A stretch of 63,452 nucleotides of DNA from Thalassospira alkalitolerans (GTDB taxonomy: Bacteria; Pseudomonadota; Alphaproteobacteria; Rhodospirillales; Thalassospiraceae): NCBI RefSeq assembly GCF_002115745.1, contig NZ_JFKB01000019.1, positions 1 through 63,452 on the forward strand. The letters are read 5' to 3'. Below the pieces are notes generated by a model, which had not been told where the DNA came from, did not search any database, and worked only from the letters and a program-made list of their open reading frames with translations. The translations under genes were made by a program, and so were the position numbers. Shown in pieces: positions 17,461-24,712 of the stretch (the stretch's first letter is position 1; each line of letters begins with the position of its first letter).

Positions 17461-17877
17461 ATGCTTAAAATCTCAAACGATCTTTATCTTGATGAACGCC
17501 ATCTGAATTTTCAGTTCGTGCGCGCATCCGGACCAGGCGGACAAAACGTCAACAAAGTCTCGACCGCAGTGCAAATGCGGGTGCGCATTGACGACCTGAT
17601 CGAACTGCCCCAACGGGTACGTGATCGCCTGCGCGAACTGTCTGGCAGCCGATTGACCAATGACGGGGAAATTCTGTTCGATGCACAGCGTTACCGCACT
17701 CAGGAACGCAACAAGCAGGACGCGATCGAACGCCTTTTGGCACTTTTGCGCAAAGCCGCAGAACGCAAGAAATTTCGGGTTAAAACCCGCCCGTCCCTAT
17801 CGGCCAAGCGCAAACGCATTGACACCAAAAAGAAACGTGGCGACGTAAAGAAAATGCGACAGCGGCCAATGGATTGA
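17461..17877 (+). CDS. arfB: peptidyl-tRNA hydrolase ArfB, ribosome rescue factor
   Basis: ArfB (YaeJ) enters stalled ribosomes that lack a codon in the A site and releases the nascent chain. The 138-residue product has the catalytic GGQ at 26-28 within RASGPGGQNVNKVSTA. The basic C-terminal tail (about 100-138; rich in Lys/Arg) should fill the mRNA entry channel, as in the family. Length is normal (about 135-140). The protein is complete. A decayed copy of its last 25 or so codons lies about 0.9 kb downstream at 18711-18792, on the far side of the tetR gene. Confidence 0.94.
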   Translation: MLKISNDLYLDERHLNFQFVRASGPGGQNVNKVSTAVQMRVRIDDLIELPQRVRDRLRELSGSRLTNDGEILFDAQRYRTQERNKQDAIERLLALLRKAAERKKFRVKTRPSLSAKRKRIDTKKKRGDVKKMRQRPMD

Positions 17878-17925
17878 CGGATTAATCGAATACCCCGACC
17901 CGGGGTCGAATGTTGTCGATTTCGA

Positions 17926-18519
17926 TTACGACAGCGGGCATTTATGCAGCCAGTCATCCATCAAGGCCGCCATTTCCGAATTATCTATCCCGGCTTTTGA
18001 AAACGACTGCCAAGTTGCAAACTGCACCGCATGCAGTGCCACCGAACGACACATTTTACCCTGGCGGCGTTCCGCGGGCAGGCTTTCAAGAATATCGTGG
18101 CACAGCGTTTCAAGATAATCGGTAAATCCCGCTATCTGTTCACGCAGGGGCGCAACATGATCCAGATCGCGATACCAATGCCCCCACATTTCGGCGGTTT
18201 CCGCGTAATAGTGGTACAGCATGCTCAGGATCGCGAGGCCCCAATCAGCAGGATCAATCCCCTGACGCCATGATCCGGGATCGGGCGGCGGATTGGAAAC
18301 CAGCCAATGCGACAAACAGGCCGCGAGCAATTCATTTTCCGCCGGAAAGTGCCGATAAATCGTCAAACGCTGCACCCCGGCGCGTTCGGCAACCGCACTG
18401 ATTGTCGTCCGTGCCGGACCAATTTCGCCATACAGGCACAGTGCGGCATCAACGATACACTGACGCGTTTCGCCTTCCTGGTCTGCCCGCAATGTCTTGT
18501 TATATCTACGCTTTGACAT
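17926..18519 (-). CDS. TetR family transcriptional regulator
   Basis: The 197-residue product has an N-terminal helix-turn-helix (IVDAALCLYGEIGPARTTISAVAERAGVQRLTIYRHF, in part TTISAVAERAGVQRLTIYRH at about 38-57) and a helical ligand-binding domain. The repressed gene is not obvious, since its neighbours are arfB (convergent) and the secreted protein gene (divergent, 356 bases away). A perfect 14-bp palindrome begins seven bases upstream of its ATG, pointing to autoregulation. The gene lies between arfB and a decayed duplicate of the arfB 3' end, so the tetR block may be an insertion. Confidence 0.88.
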   Translation of the reverse strand: MSKRRYNKTLRADQEGETRQCIVDAALCLYGEIGPARTTISAVAERAGVQRLTIYRHFPAENELLAACLSHWLVSNPPPDPGSWRQGIDPADWGLAILSMLYHYYAETAEMWGHWYRDLDHVAPLREQIAGFTDYLETLCHDILESLPAERRQGKMCRSVALHAVQFATWQSFSKAGIDNSEMAALMDDWLHKCPLS

Positions 18520-18525
18520 TTAAAT

Positions 18526-18539
18526 AAACACTAGTGTTT
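18526..18539. promoter_or_regulatory. palindromic operator upstream of tetR
   Basis: AAACACTAGTGTTT is a perfect 14-bp palindrome just upstream of the tetR start. It follows the nonamer TTTAAATAA (18519-18527), which recurs at 18575-18583 and 18597-18605. The stretch after the second nonamer (AACCACGATTGTTC) is a looser version of the palindrome. This suggests two operator copies in the divergent promoter region. Confidence 0.6.
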
Positions 18540-18710
18540 TTGCAAAAATCACCCATTCAATCCTCCCTGCTCAATTTAAATAACCACGATTGTTCATTTA
18601 AATAAAGCCACAAATCAAACCGCGCATATTCGACTAAAAGCCGACGGTATACCGCAACGAAGCAATACCCCGATCATCATCACGGTCTTTTTGCCGATGG
18701 GCAAGATGAA

Positions 18711-18792
18711 CCTTGGCCACACAGGAAAACCGAGTTGATCCAAAAAAGAAGCGCTTTGACTTAAAAAGGTGCGATAGCGGCCAATAGATTGA
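18711..18792 (+). pseudogene. decayed 3'-terminal fragment of arfB
   Basis: This stretch aligns with the last 75 or so bases of arfB (17798-17876). The final 23 bases match at 21 positions (TGCGATAGCGGCCAATAGAT here, TGCGACAGCGGCCAATGGAT in arfB). Translated with one frameshift, it gives VDPKKKRFDLK then VR-stop-RPID, against IDTKKKRGDVKKMRQRPMD in ArfB. It has an internal stop and a 1-base deletion and no N-terminal part, so it cannot be functional. It and arfB flank the tetR gene as direct repeats, consistent with insertion of the tetR block beside an older arfB end. Confidence 0.75.
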
Positions 18793-18830
18793 TCACTGTA
18801 AACGCGCAGCATCACAGCCCCCAATCTTCA

Positions 18831-18873
18831 TCGTCTCCTTATCGTCTTATTCCCTAATGATCACAGGAGACGA
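18831..18873 (+). promoter_or_regulatory. leader hairpin covering the ribosome binding site of the secreted RNase A-like gene
   Basis: TCGTCTCCT at 18831-18839 is the exact complement of AGGAGACGA at 18865-18873, separated by 25 bases. The right arm contains the Shine-Dalgarno AGGAGA of the gene starting at 18876. Folding would hide the ribosome binding site, so translation may depend on the hairpin being opened or on coupling to transcription. Confidence 0.65.
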
Positions 18874-18875
18874 TT

Positions 18876-19382
18876 ATGCGTCTATTCAAGTCACCTTACT
18901 CTCCGCGCCTGCTTGGCGTGATCACCGTATGTGCTATCGTGTTTACCGGCGGTCTGGCCCATGCTGCGGCCTGCCGGGGTATCTCGACAGTCACCGCAAG
19001 CGCAGCAGCCGATCAAAACACATCAAAAGGCGGCCACTTGACCCAACATATTCTGGGTCTCACCCCGCCTTCGAACAAAAGTCAGAATGGTGAAACGCTG
19101 TTCAAGTCAGATACTGACTGGGATACAGCGTGGAATGGCTATACCAGCACGACACAAATCACCCCTGTTGACTGCAGTGATACCAGCAACGCCCCTCGGC
19201 AACAGGTCTCACTTGCAAAGCTGGGCATTACGACGACCATGACAGGGGCGACCTGTTCTGCGGCAGGAAACGATGGCAAATGCACATCTTCCACCGATTT
19301 CACCATCGGAAGCATCGTGTTTGCGTTTGTGCGCAACAGCAGCAATGAATGGATTATCAACAGCGCCTACCCCAGGCAGTAA
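18876..19382 (+). CDS. secreted protein resembling the bacterial CdiA-CT RNase A-like toxin domain
   Basis: The 168-residue product has a clear Sec signal peptide (residues 1-30, ending AHA), giving a mature protein of about 138 residues with four cysteines (33, 100, 127, 136), enough for two disulphides. The mature part has the pattern of the RNase A-like domain of CDI toxins: KGGHLTQHI at 51-59 with a candidate catalytic His54, a LFKSDTDWDTAW segment, and the C-terminal WIINSAYP, where Ser163 and Tyr165 stand where the Yersinia kristensenii toxin has Thr and Tyr. Known members sit at the ends of large CdiA proteins with an adjacent immunity gene; here the domain is free-standing and no immunity gene is visible. 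The family assignment is from motifs only. Confidence 0.6.
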   Translation: MRLFKSPYSPRLLGVITVCAIVFTGGLAHAAACRGISTVTASAAADQNTSKGGHLTQHILGLTPPSNKSQNGETLFKSDTDWDTAWNGYTSTTQITPVDCSDTSNAPRQQVSLAKLGITTTMTGATCSAAGNDGKCTSSTDFTIGSIVFAFVRNSSNEWIINSAYPRQ

Positions 19383-19485
19383 TTCACCATACACCTTGTT
19401 CAGCAAAGTGGCATCCCGCCACTTTACATTTGTTGCGGCATTTCCCCTGCGCCACATGTTGCCCAACAGCGAACATCCGCCTATG

Positions 19486-19511
19486 GTCCGATGATCAAAC
19501 GATCATCGGAC
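19486..19511. promoter_or_regulatory. perfect 11-bp inverted repeat before the thioesterase gene
   Basis: GTCCGATGATC and GATCATCGGAC flank the loop AAAC. The structure ends six bases before the ATG at 19518 and has no T run, so it is not a normal terminator. It could be an operator or a leader hairpin that limits translation of the thioesterase. Confidence 0.6.
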
Positions 19512-19517
19512 ATCACA

Positions 19518-20300
19518 ATGGCCATAAACTGGGACGACATTACCAAACCGAACCTGCCGGACAATTGCGGATGGCGCGGGACCTATCGGGTACGATACTC
19601 CGAGATTGGCGACAATGGTCTGGTGATGTTGCCAGCCCTGGCCGATTACATGCAGGACGCGGCCGGTTGGGGGGCACGCATCCTTAAACTGGCCTATGAC
19701 GATACGGTTGACCAAGGGATCGCATGGGTTCTGGCGCGCATGGTCATTCATGTCCGTCGTTATCCCGGCAATGGCGAGGACATCATCGTTGAAACATGGC
19801 CATCAGGCATTTCACGACGCGTCGCGACGCGCGATTTTCGCCTGATGGATCGTCATGGCGATGTAATTGCTGTGGCACAAAGTTTCTGGGCGATGTTCGA
19901 TCTGATTGAACGCCGTGCGGCAAGCTGGCCCGACTGGATCAGCGAACGCCTGCCCAATCCACCGGGACCAAAATTGATCGAGCCACCGTTGCGCACACCC
20001 TTTACCCATGATGCCCTGCCCGATATCGACAGCATCAAAGCCCGCCCCTCAGACCTTGACCTATATGGGCATGTCAATAATGTCCGCCTGATGCAGTGGG
20101 TACTTGGCGCAGCCGGTACAGATGCCCGCCCGGATTTTCATCCCGAAAGCCTTGATATCCAGTTCAGGTCCGAATGCCGGGTGCAGGAGCGGGTCAAACT
20201 TCGCCAGAAAGATGGATTTGCCGCGATTACCCGCGATGCAGACGGCGTTGATCTGGTAAGAGCCCACGTCGTACCGCGCAATCAAACGGCCGTTGCATGA
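19518..20300 (+). CDS. acyl-ACP thioesterase-family protein (FAT type)
   Basis: This protein (about 260 residues) has two hotdog domains like plant-type acyl-ACP thioesterases, which release fatty acids from acyl carrier protein. The first domain (about 15-145) contains RYSEIGDNGLVMLPALADYMQDAA. The second (about 165-255) contains the conserved DLDLYGHVNNVRLMQW with the Asp, His and Asn expected at the active site. The start is uncertain: an in-frame ATG at 19491 lies inside the 19486-19511 inverted repeat, and neither start has a strong ribosome binding site. The gene converges with rnhB. Confidence 0.82.
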   Translation: MAINWDDITKPNLPDNCGWRGTYRVRYSEIGDNGLVMLPALADYMQDAAGWGARILKLAYDDTVDQGIAWVLARMVIHVRRYPGNGEDIIVETWPSGISRRVATRDFRLMDRHGDVIAVAQSFWAMFDLIERRAASWPDWISERLPNPPGPKLIEPPLRTPFTHDALPDIDSIKARPSDLDLYGHVNNVRLMQWVLGAAGTDARPDFHPESLDIQFRSECRVQERVKLRQKDGFAAITRDADGVDLVRAHVVPRNQTAVA

Positions 20301-20322
20301 TCATGGCCCTGTGTCGCCACCT

Positions 20323-20937
20323 CTAAGCCAGATTACCCAGCAAATCGGCAACCGGTTTGAAACTGCGGCGGTGATGGACGGTCGGTCCGACCGCTCCCAG
20401 CCCTTCCATATGCTTTTTCACGCCATAGCCCGCATTGCGTTCCCAGCCAAATTGCGGATAGCGCAGTGCCAAGCGTGCCATGGCGCGATCGCGCACCACC
20501 TTGGCAACAATTGACGCCGCTGCAATCGACAGTGACTTGCCATCGCCCTTAACCACCGTTTCAACCGCACAGGGCAGCCCCGGATCACGATTGCCATCGA
20601 CCAATGCCTGATCGGGGACATGCCCCAACTGATCGACGGCACGTCGCATGGCGACATAGGTCGCCTGCAGGATGTTGATCCGATCAATTTCACAAACCGA
20701 TGCCGCACCGATGCCAACCTCGGCGCAATCCATAATGATCGCAAACAGAAGGTCACGCTTTTTCACCGACAACTTCTTGGAATCGTTCAACTCCCGAACA
20801 AGGATGTCGGGCAGCCGTTCATCACGGGGCAAAATCACCGCGGCGGCCACCACCGGGCCTGCCAACGGGCCACGACCGACTTCATCGATCCCGGCAATGC
20901 GCCCGCGATACTGATCCTCAATACTGAAATCCGGCAT
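20323..20937 (-). CDS. rnhB: ribonuclease HII
   Basis: RNase HII removes ribonucleotides from DNA and RNA from RNA/DNA hybrids. The product (204 residues) begins with the family block GIDEVGRGPLAGPVVAAAVIL, carrying the first catalytic Asp and Glu, followed by LNDSKKLSVKKRDLL. The third Asp is in ALVDGN, and AASIVAKVVRDR and GYGVKKH complete the pattern. Length is typical. I use the ATG at 20937; a TTG two codons upstream (20943) is closer to the GGGAG ribosome binding site and is an alternative. The gene is transcribed alone, convergent with the thioesterase gene. Confidence 0.95.
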   Translation of the reverse strand: MPDFSIEDQYRGRIAGIDEVGRGPLAGPVVAAAVILPRDERLPDILVRELNDSKKLSVKKRDLLFAIIMDCAEVGIGAASVCEIDRINILQATYVAMRRAVDQLGHVPDQALVDGNRDPGLPCAVETVVKGDGKSLSIAAASIVAKVVRDRAMARLALRYPQFGWERNAGYGVKKHMEGLGAVGPTVHHRRSFKPVADLLGNLA

Positions 20938-21017
20938 GGTCAAATGGCTCCCTCTTGGTCCCTCTTATCAAGGACAGCGGGTATCGGCAACGTCATCCAT
21001 AATCGTCGCTCGTCATG

Positions 21018-21533
21018 TCAGGTCACAATACTTGCTGCAAATTCATCGGCCGTCATGGCGTAAAGCACATCATTCGCAACCTCGTTGCGACGAACCATGC
21101 CGATCTTGCGCGCAACGGCAATTGATCCGGCATTGCGATGATCAATACAGGCAACCATCCCCAGTAATTTCACGTTGTCAAAACCATGGCATAGCAAGGT
21201 TTTTGCGGCCTCGGTCGCATAACCCCGCCCCCAGAATTCCGGTTTCAAACGCCAGCCGATTTCGATTTCCGGACCTTTGGCGTCTTCGGGGATCAACAGG
21301 ACCCAGCCGATGAAACGGTCCGGTGCTGTTTTGGCAAACAACGACCAATAACCAAGGCCCTTGCCGTAATCCATGCGGATGCGATCAGAGATAAAGCCAC
21401 GATGTTCTTCGGCATCCGCCCATGGGCCTTTAACAAAATCGGTCACACCGGGCAGGCAATCCATCGCAAAACAATCGTCAAGATCATCCATCGTGCGCGG
21501 GCGCAGCCAAAGGCGTTCGGTTTCAAGGATCAT
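21018..21533 (-). CDS. GNAT family N-acetyltransferase (RimJ/RimL type)
   Basis: This 171-residue enzyme should transfer an acetyl group from acetyl-CoA to an amino group of a protein or small molecule. It opens with ILETERLWLRPRTMDDLDD, the usual first strand of the RimJ/RimL-like group. The acetyl-CoA binding segment is GWRLKPEFWGRGYATEAAKTLL (in part FWGRGYATEA at about 105-114). The substrate cannot be told from sequence. The ATG at 21533 follows AGGGAA and is preferred over the ATG five codons upstream. Confidence 0.88.
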   Translation of the reverse strand: MILETERLWLRPRTMDDLDDCFAMDCLPGVTDFVKGPWADAEEHRGFISDRIRMDYGKGLGYWSLFAKTAPDRFIGWVLLIPEDAKGPEIEIGWRLKPEFWGRGYATEAAKTLLCHGFDNVKLLGMVACIDHRNAGSIAVARKIGMVRRNEVANDVLYAMTADEFAASIVT

Positions 21534-21570
21534 GGGTCTTCCCTGCAAAGTGGCATTTGCAGCATTCTAA

Positions 21571-21601
21571 CAAAAACGGCACCGGAAAACCGGTGCCGTT
21601 T
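21571..21601 (-). terminator. terminator of the Mrp/Pha antiporter operon
   Basis: On the minus strand AAACGGCACCGG and CCGGTGCCGTTT form a perfect 12-bp stem with a TTTT loop, followed by TTG. It lies about 20 bases past the last gene of the operon. Confidence 0.92.
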
Positions 21602-21621
21602 GAATTTTGTCACAAGCCCGA

Positions 21622-22026
21622 TCAATCCTTTTCGGGATTGTATTCTTCGCTTGGGTCATACCCATCCGGACCGACCGGATCAAAGGTTGCCCATCCTTCA
21701 CCCTGTCCGCTAGGCGGCAGATCCTTTGCCGGATCGACATTGCGCAACAGATAGGCCTTGGCAATCAGATTGGCAGTAATCGGCGCCGTCAGGAACAGGA
21801 ACAGCGTGATCAGCAATTCATGAATGGTGAAATGCCCGCGTTCGATCCAGAAAAACAGCATCGATGCAATAAGGATCGCACCAACCCCAACCGTGGTTGA
21901 TTTGGTCGGCGCATGCAAACGCGGCAACAGTTCGCGCAGCTTGATCATCCCGTATGACCCGATCAGCAGGAATATCCCGCCGATCACGATCAGCACAGAA
22001 ATGACGAGTTCAGCAATAAACGGCAT
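21622..22026 (-). CDS. phaG: monovalent cation/H+ antiporter subunit G
   Basis: MrpG is a small membrane subunit needed for assembly and activity of the Mrp (Pha/Mnh) antiporter complex. The 134-residue product has three membrane helices (about 5-27, 45-62, 68-92) and the family block YGMIKLRELLPRLHAPTKSTTVG at about 25-47. A polar, acidic tail from residue 95 is longer than in many homologues (which are about 105-125). It is the last gene of the operon and is followed by a strong terminator. Confidence 0.93.
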   Translation of the reverse strand: MPFIAELVISVLIVIGGIFLLIGSYGMIKLRELLPRLHAPTKSTTVGVGAILIASMLFFWIERGHFTIHELLITLFLFLTAPITANLIAKAYLLRNVDPAKDLPPSGQGEGWATFDPVGPDGYDPSEEYNPEKD

Positions 22027-22038
22027 CTGTTTGCTCCC

Positions 22039-22308
22039 TTATTCGATAATGTCGCCGCGCAAGACGAACTTGCAATAGGCCACGGTGGAAACAAAGCCGA
22101 ACATGGCAAACAAAAGGGCTGCTTCGAAATACATCGAGGTTGCCCGGCTAATGCCATACAGCACCAGAAGCGCAATCGCATTGATCGCCATGGTATCAAC
22201 CGCCAAAACCCGATCCGCAATGGTCGGTCCCTTGGCCAAACGCCAGAGGTTCATCAAAAGCCCCAGCGCCACACAGATGAAGCCGAAATTCAGTGCATAT
22301 TCGATCAT
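22039..22308 (-). CDS. phaF: monovalent cation/H+ antiporter subunit F
   Basis: MrpF is an 89-residue subunit with three helices (about 5-22, 35-53, 60-80). The conserved core GPTIADRVLAVDTMAINAIAL at about 28-48 is unmistakable, including the Asp in the second segment. The gene begins inside the end of subunit E (4-base overlap) and is 12 bases before subunit G, so the three are translationally linked. Confidence 0.94.
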   Translation of the reverse strand: MIEYALNFGFICVALGLLMNLWRLAKGPTIADRVLAVDTMAINAIALLVLYGISRATSMYFEAALLFAMFGFVSTVAYCKFVLRGDIIE

Positions 22309-22802
22309 TCGAAAATCTCCTTCAGACGGCCTTCGTAGCGGGTCTTGATGTCATCAACCACGCCCTGTGGATCGGGGGCATGAAGGCAATGCACCAAAAG
22401 ACTTTTGGCATCCGCACTCAGATCAATGGTGACCGTGCCCGGCGTCATGGTGATCGTCCCGGCAAGGGTCGTGATCGCCTCGGGCGAGGTCAGATCAAGC
22501 GGCACGACGACGCATTTGCTTTCAAGACTTTCAGTCTTGCGAAACAGGATCAACCCGGCAACGATCACATTCGCCACCAAAATATCCCACAGCACGATCA
22601 AACCATATTCGCAAATGGCAAAAGCATTGCCGATCTTTGGCCGTGCAGGCCAGAAGTTCGACGTAATCAGCGGGATCACGATCGCAAGGATCGCACCAAA
22701 CACCACCGTTCCTGCCGATATTTCATTGACCAAAAGCACCCAGACAACCAGTAGAACCAGCGACAGCAGCGGGTGGGGAAGATAACGTTTCAACATCATC
22801 AC
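22305..22802 (-). CDS. phaE: monovalent cation/H+ antiporter subunit E
   Basis: MrpE (165 residues here) is a membrane subunit required for full antiporter activity. Two hydrophobic segments lie at the N-terminus (about 8-45) and one near 60-80. The family pattern NVIVAGLILFRKTESLESKCVVVPLDLTSPEAITTLAGTITMTPGTVTIDLS is present (core TLAGTITMTPGTV). It lies 17 bases after subunit D and overlaps subunit F by 4 bases. Confidence 0.93.
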   Translation of the reverse strand: MMMLKRYLPHPLLSLVLLVVWVLLVNEISAGTVVFGAILAIVIPLITSNFWPARPKIGNAFAICEYGLIVLWDILVANVIVAGLILFRKTESLESKCVVVPLDLTSPEAITTLAGTITMTPGTVTIDLSADAKSLLVHCLHAPDPQGVVDDIKTRYEGRLKEIFE

Positions 22803-22819
22803 TATCCTTTCATCACTGC

Positions 22820-24352
22820 TTACTGGCCAAGCTGTGCGGCGGGTATGTCACCCAGCACAGCCCGGATGTAATCCGTGGTGTCAAACAATTGCGCCGCCGT
22901 TCCCTGCATGTAATCAGTGATCGGGGCGGCAAACACAGTCAGGGCAACAAGCGCTGCCAGCATGCCACATGCCGCAATAATCGGCAGAACCGGCCATTGC
23001 GCACCTTCAACCTCGATCACCCCCTCGGCAGAGGCACTTTTCCAAAACAGGACACTGCCCGCCCGGCCAAAGCCAACAATCCCCATTAGCGACGTCACAA
23101 GGATCACCGACCAAATCCAGATTGCCGCATCGCTTTCACGGGCCGCATCAAGGATCAGCAATTTACCGATAAAGCCACTAAGCGGCGGCATGCCAGCCAT
23201 CCCAATCGCGGCAATAAAGAATAAAACCGCCATCAATCCCGATTGGTGGAATACCGGGGCGGTGTTCAGACGATCACCATATTGGCCCCGTCGCGACGCC
23301 ACCAGATCACCGATCAGGAACAGGGCCGCACCGGCAAAGGTCGAATGCAGCAGATAATAAAGACCGGCTGAAATGCTTTCGGGTGTGAACAGCGCAATGG
23401 AAATCAAAAGCGTTCCCATCGACCCGATCACAGAAAACGCAATCAGACTATTAAGGCGCTTGGCCGCCAGAACCCCGATCATGCCAACCGCAAGGGTCAC
23501 AATCGCCGCAGGCAAGATATAAGGTTGCGCCAACCACGCCATATCCCCGGCATTTTCGCCAAAGCCCAGCGAATAAACCCGCAGGATCGAATAGGCCCCA
23601 ACCTTGGTCATAATTGCAAACAGGGCCGCGACCGGTGCCGGGGCATTGGCATAAGTACCCGGCAACCAAAAATGAACCGGCACAAGGGCCGCCTTAACGC
23701 AGAACACCAAAAGCAGGATCAGCGCACCGGCGCGTAAAAGCGCGGCATCGCCTTCGGCAACCAAAGGCACCTGAATGGCAAGATCGGCCATATTCAGGGT
23801 GCCCGTCACCGCATACATCATGCCGACCCCGACAAGAAACAGCGACGACCCGGTCAGGTTAATCACAACATATTGCATACCCGCCTTAAGGCGTTCGGCC
23901 CCGGCACCATGCAACATCAACCCATAGGACGCGATCAACAACACTTCGAAGAAGACGAACAGGTTAAACACGTCGCCAGTCAGAAAGGCACCATTGACGC
24001 CCATCAGTTGGAACTGGAACAGGGCATGAAAATGCTGGCCGCGCTTGTCCCATTCGCTTGAAGCGAACAAAACCACACCAAGGCCAAGGACCGCCGTCAG
24101 CAAAACCATCATCGCTGACAACCGATCCAGGACCAGAACAATGCCAAACGGCGCAGGCCAATCGCTTAACGCGTACATTTCCGGACCATTGCCATCGGCA
24201 AAGATCACAAGTGCCACCGCGACTGCACCAAGGGCAACCGTCGCGGTGATCGAGAATATGCGCTGCAAAACAATGTCGTGACGTACCGCCAGAACAATCA
24301 GGGCGGCCATCACGGCAGGCAGCACAATGGGAACAACAATCCAGTTACCCAT
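22820..24352 (-). CDS. phaD: monovalent cation/H+ antiporter subunit D
   Basis: MrpD is a homologue of the proton-pumping NuoL/M/N subunits of complex I and forms one of the ion channels of the antiporter. The product (510 residues) has about 14 membrane helices. Conserved features include the FEVLLIASYGLMLHG segment with the key Glu, the Lys in FCVKAALVPVHFWLPGTYANAPAPV (core KAALVPVHFWLP), and the NSLIAFSVIGSMG helix. Length is normal. It overlaps subunit C by one base. Confidence 0.94.
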   Translation of the reverse strand: MGNWIVVPIVLPAVMAALIVLAVRHDIVLQRIFSITATVALGAVAVALVIFADGNGPEMYALSDWPAPFGIVLVLDRLSAMMVLLTAVLGLGVVLFASSEWDKRGQHFHALFQFQLMGVNGAFLTGDVFNLFVFFEVLLIASYGLMLHGAGAERLKAGMQYVVINLTGSSLFLVGVGMMYAVTGTLNMADLAIQVPLVAEGDAALLRAGALILLLVFCVKAALVPVHFWLPGTYANAPAPVAALFAIMTKVGAYSILRVYSLGFGENAGDMAWLAQPYILPAAIVTLAVGMIGVLAAKRLNSLIAFSVIGSMGTLLISIALFTPESISAGLYYLLHSTFAGAALFLIGDLVASRRGQYGDRLNTAPVFHQSGLMAVLFFIAAIGMAGMPPLSGFIGKLLILDAARESDAAIWIWSVILVTSLMGIVGFGRAGSVLFWKSASAEGVIEVEGAQWPVLPIIAACGMLAALVALTVFAAPITDYMQGTAAQLFDTTDYIRAVLGDIPAAQLGQ

Positions 24353-24708
24353 CAGTTTTTATCTCCTGCTTCGGAAGGCTCGCCAACCGGGCAACCGTCA
24401 ACATGGTCATTCCCGATTTCAAGATAGGCACGGATCGACAACACCACGATCAGGGCTGTCATCCCGAACGAAATCACAATCGCCGTCAGGACAAGTGCCT
24501 GGGGCAGCGGATCGGTATATTCCGTCACACCATCACGCAGGATCGGCGGCATATCGATGGTCAGGCGTCCCATGGCGAACAGGAAAACGTTCACCGCATA
24601 GGATAAAAGCGCCAAACCGATCACCACCGGGAAAGTCCGCCCACGCAGCAGCATATAGGTGCCACACATGGTCAAAAGCCCGATACTGCTTGCTACTAAA
24701 AATTCCAT
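24352..24708 (-). CDS. phaC: monovalent cation/H+ antiporter subunit C
   Basis: MrpC is the NuoK homologue of the complex. The 118-residue product has three membrane helices (about 3-22, 28-48, 72-96). The family block GTYMLLRGRTFPVVIGLALLSYAVNVFLF and the DPLPQALVLTAIVI segment (core DPLPQALVLTAIVIS) are present. It begins five bases after the large A subunit gene and overlaps D by one base. Confidence 0.93.
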   Translation of the reverse strand: MEFLVASSIGLLTMCGTYMLLRGRTFPVVIGLALLSYAVNVFLFAMGRLTIDMPPILRDGVTEYTDPLPQALVLTAIVISFGMTALIVVLSIRAYLEIGNDHVDGCPVGEPSEAGDKN

Positions 24709-24712
24709 AATA

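Noticed and set aside
18615..18824. 69-codon minus-strand ORF upstream of the RNase A-like gene, considered as an immunity gene.
   Set aside because: It runs antisense through the arfB remnant, has no ribosome binding site and looks like a chance frame.
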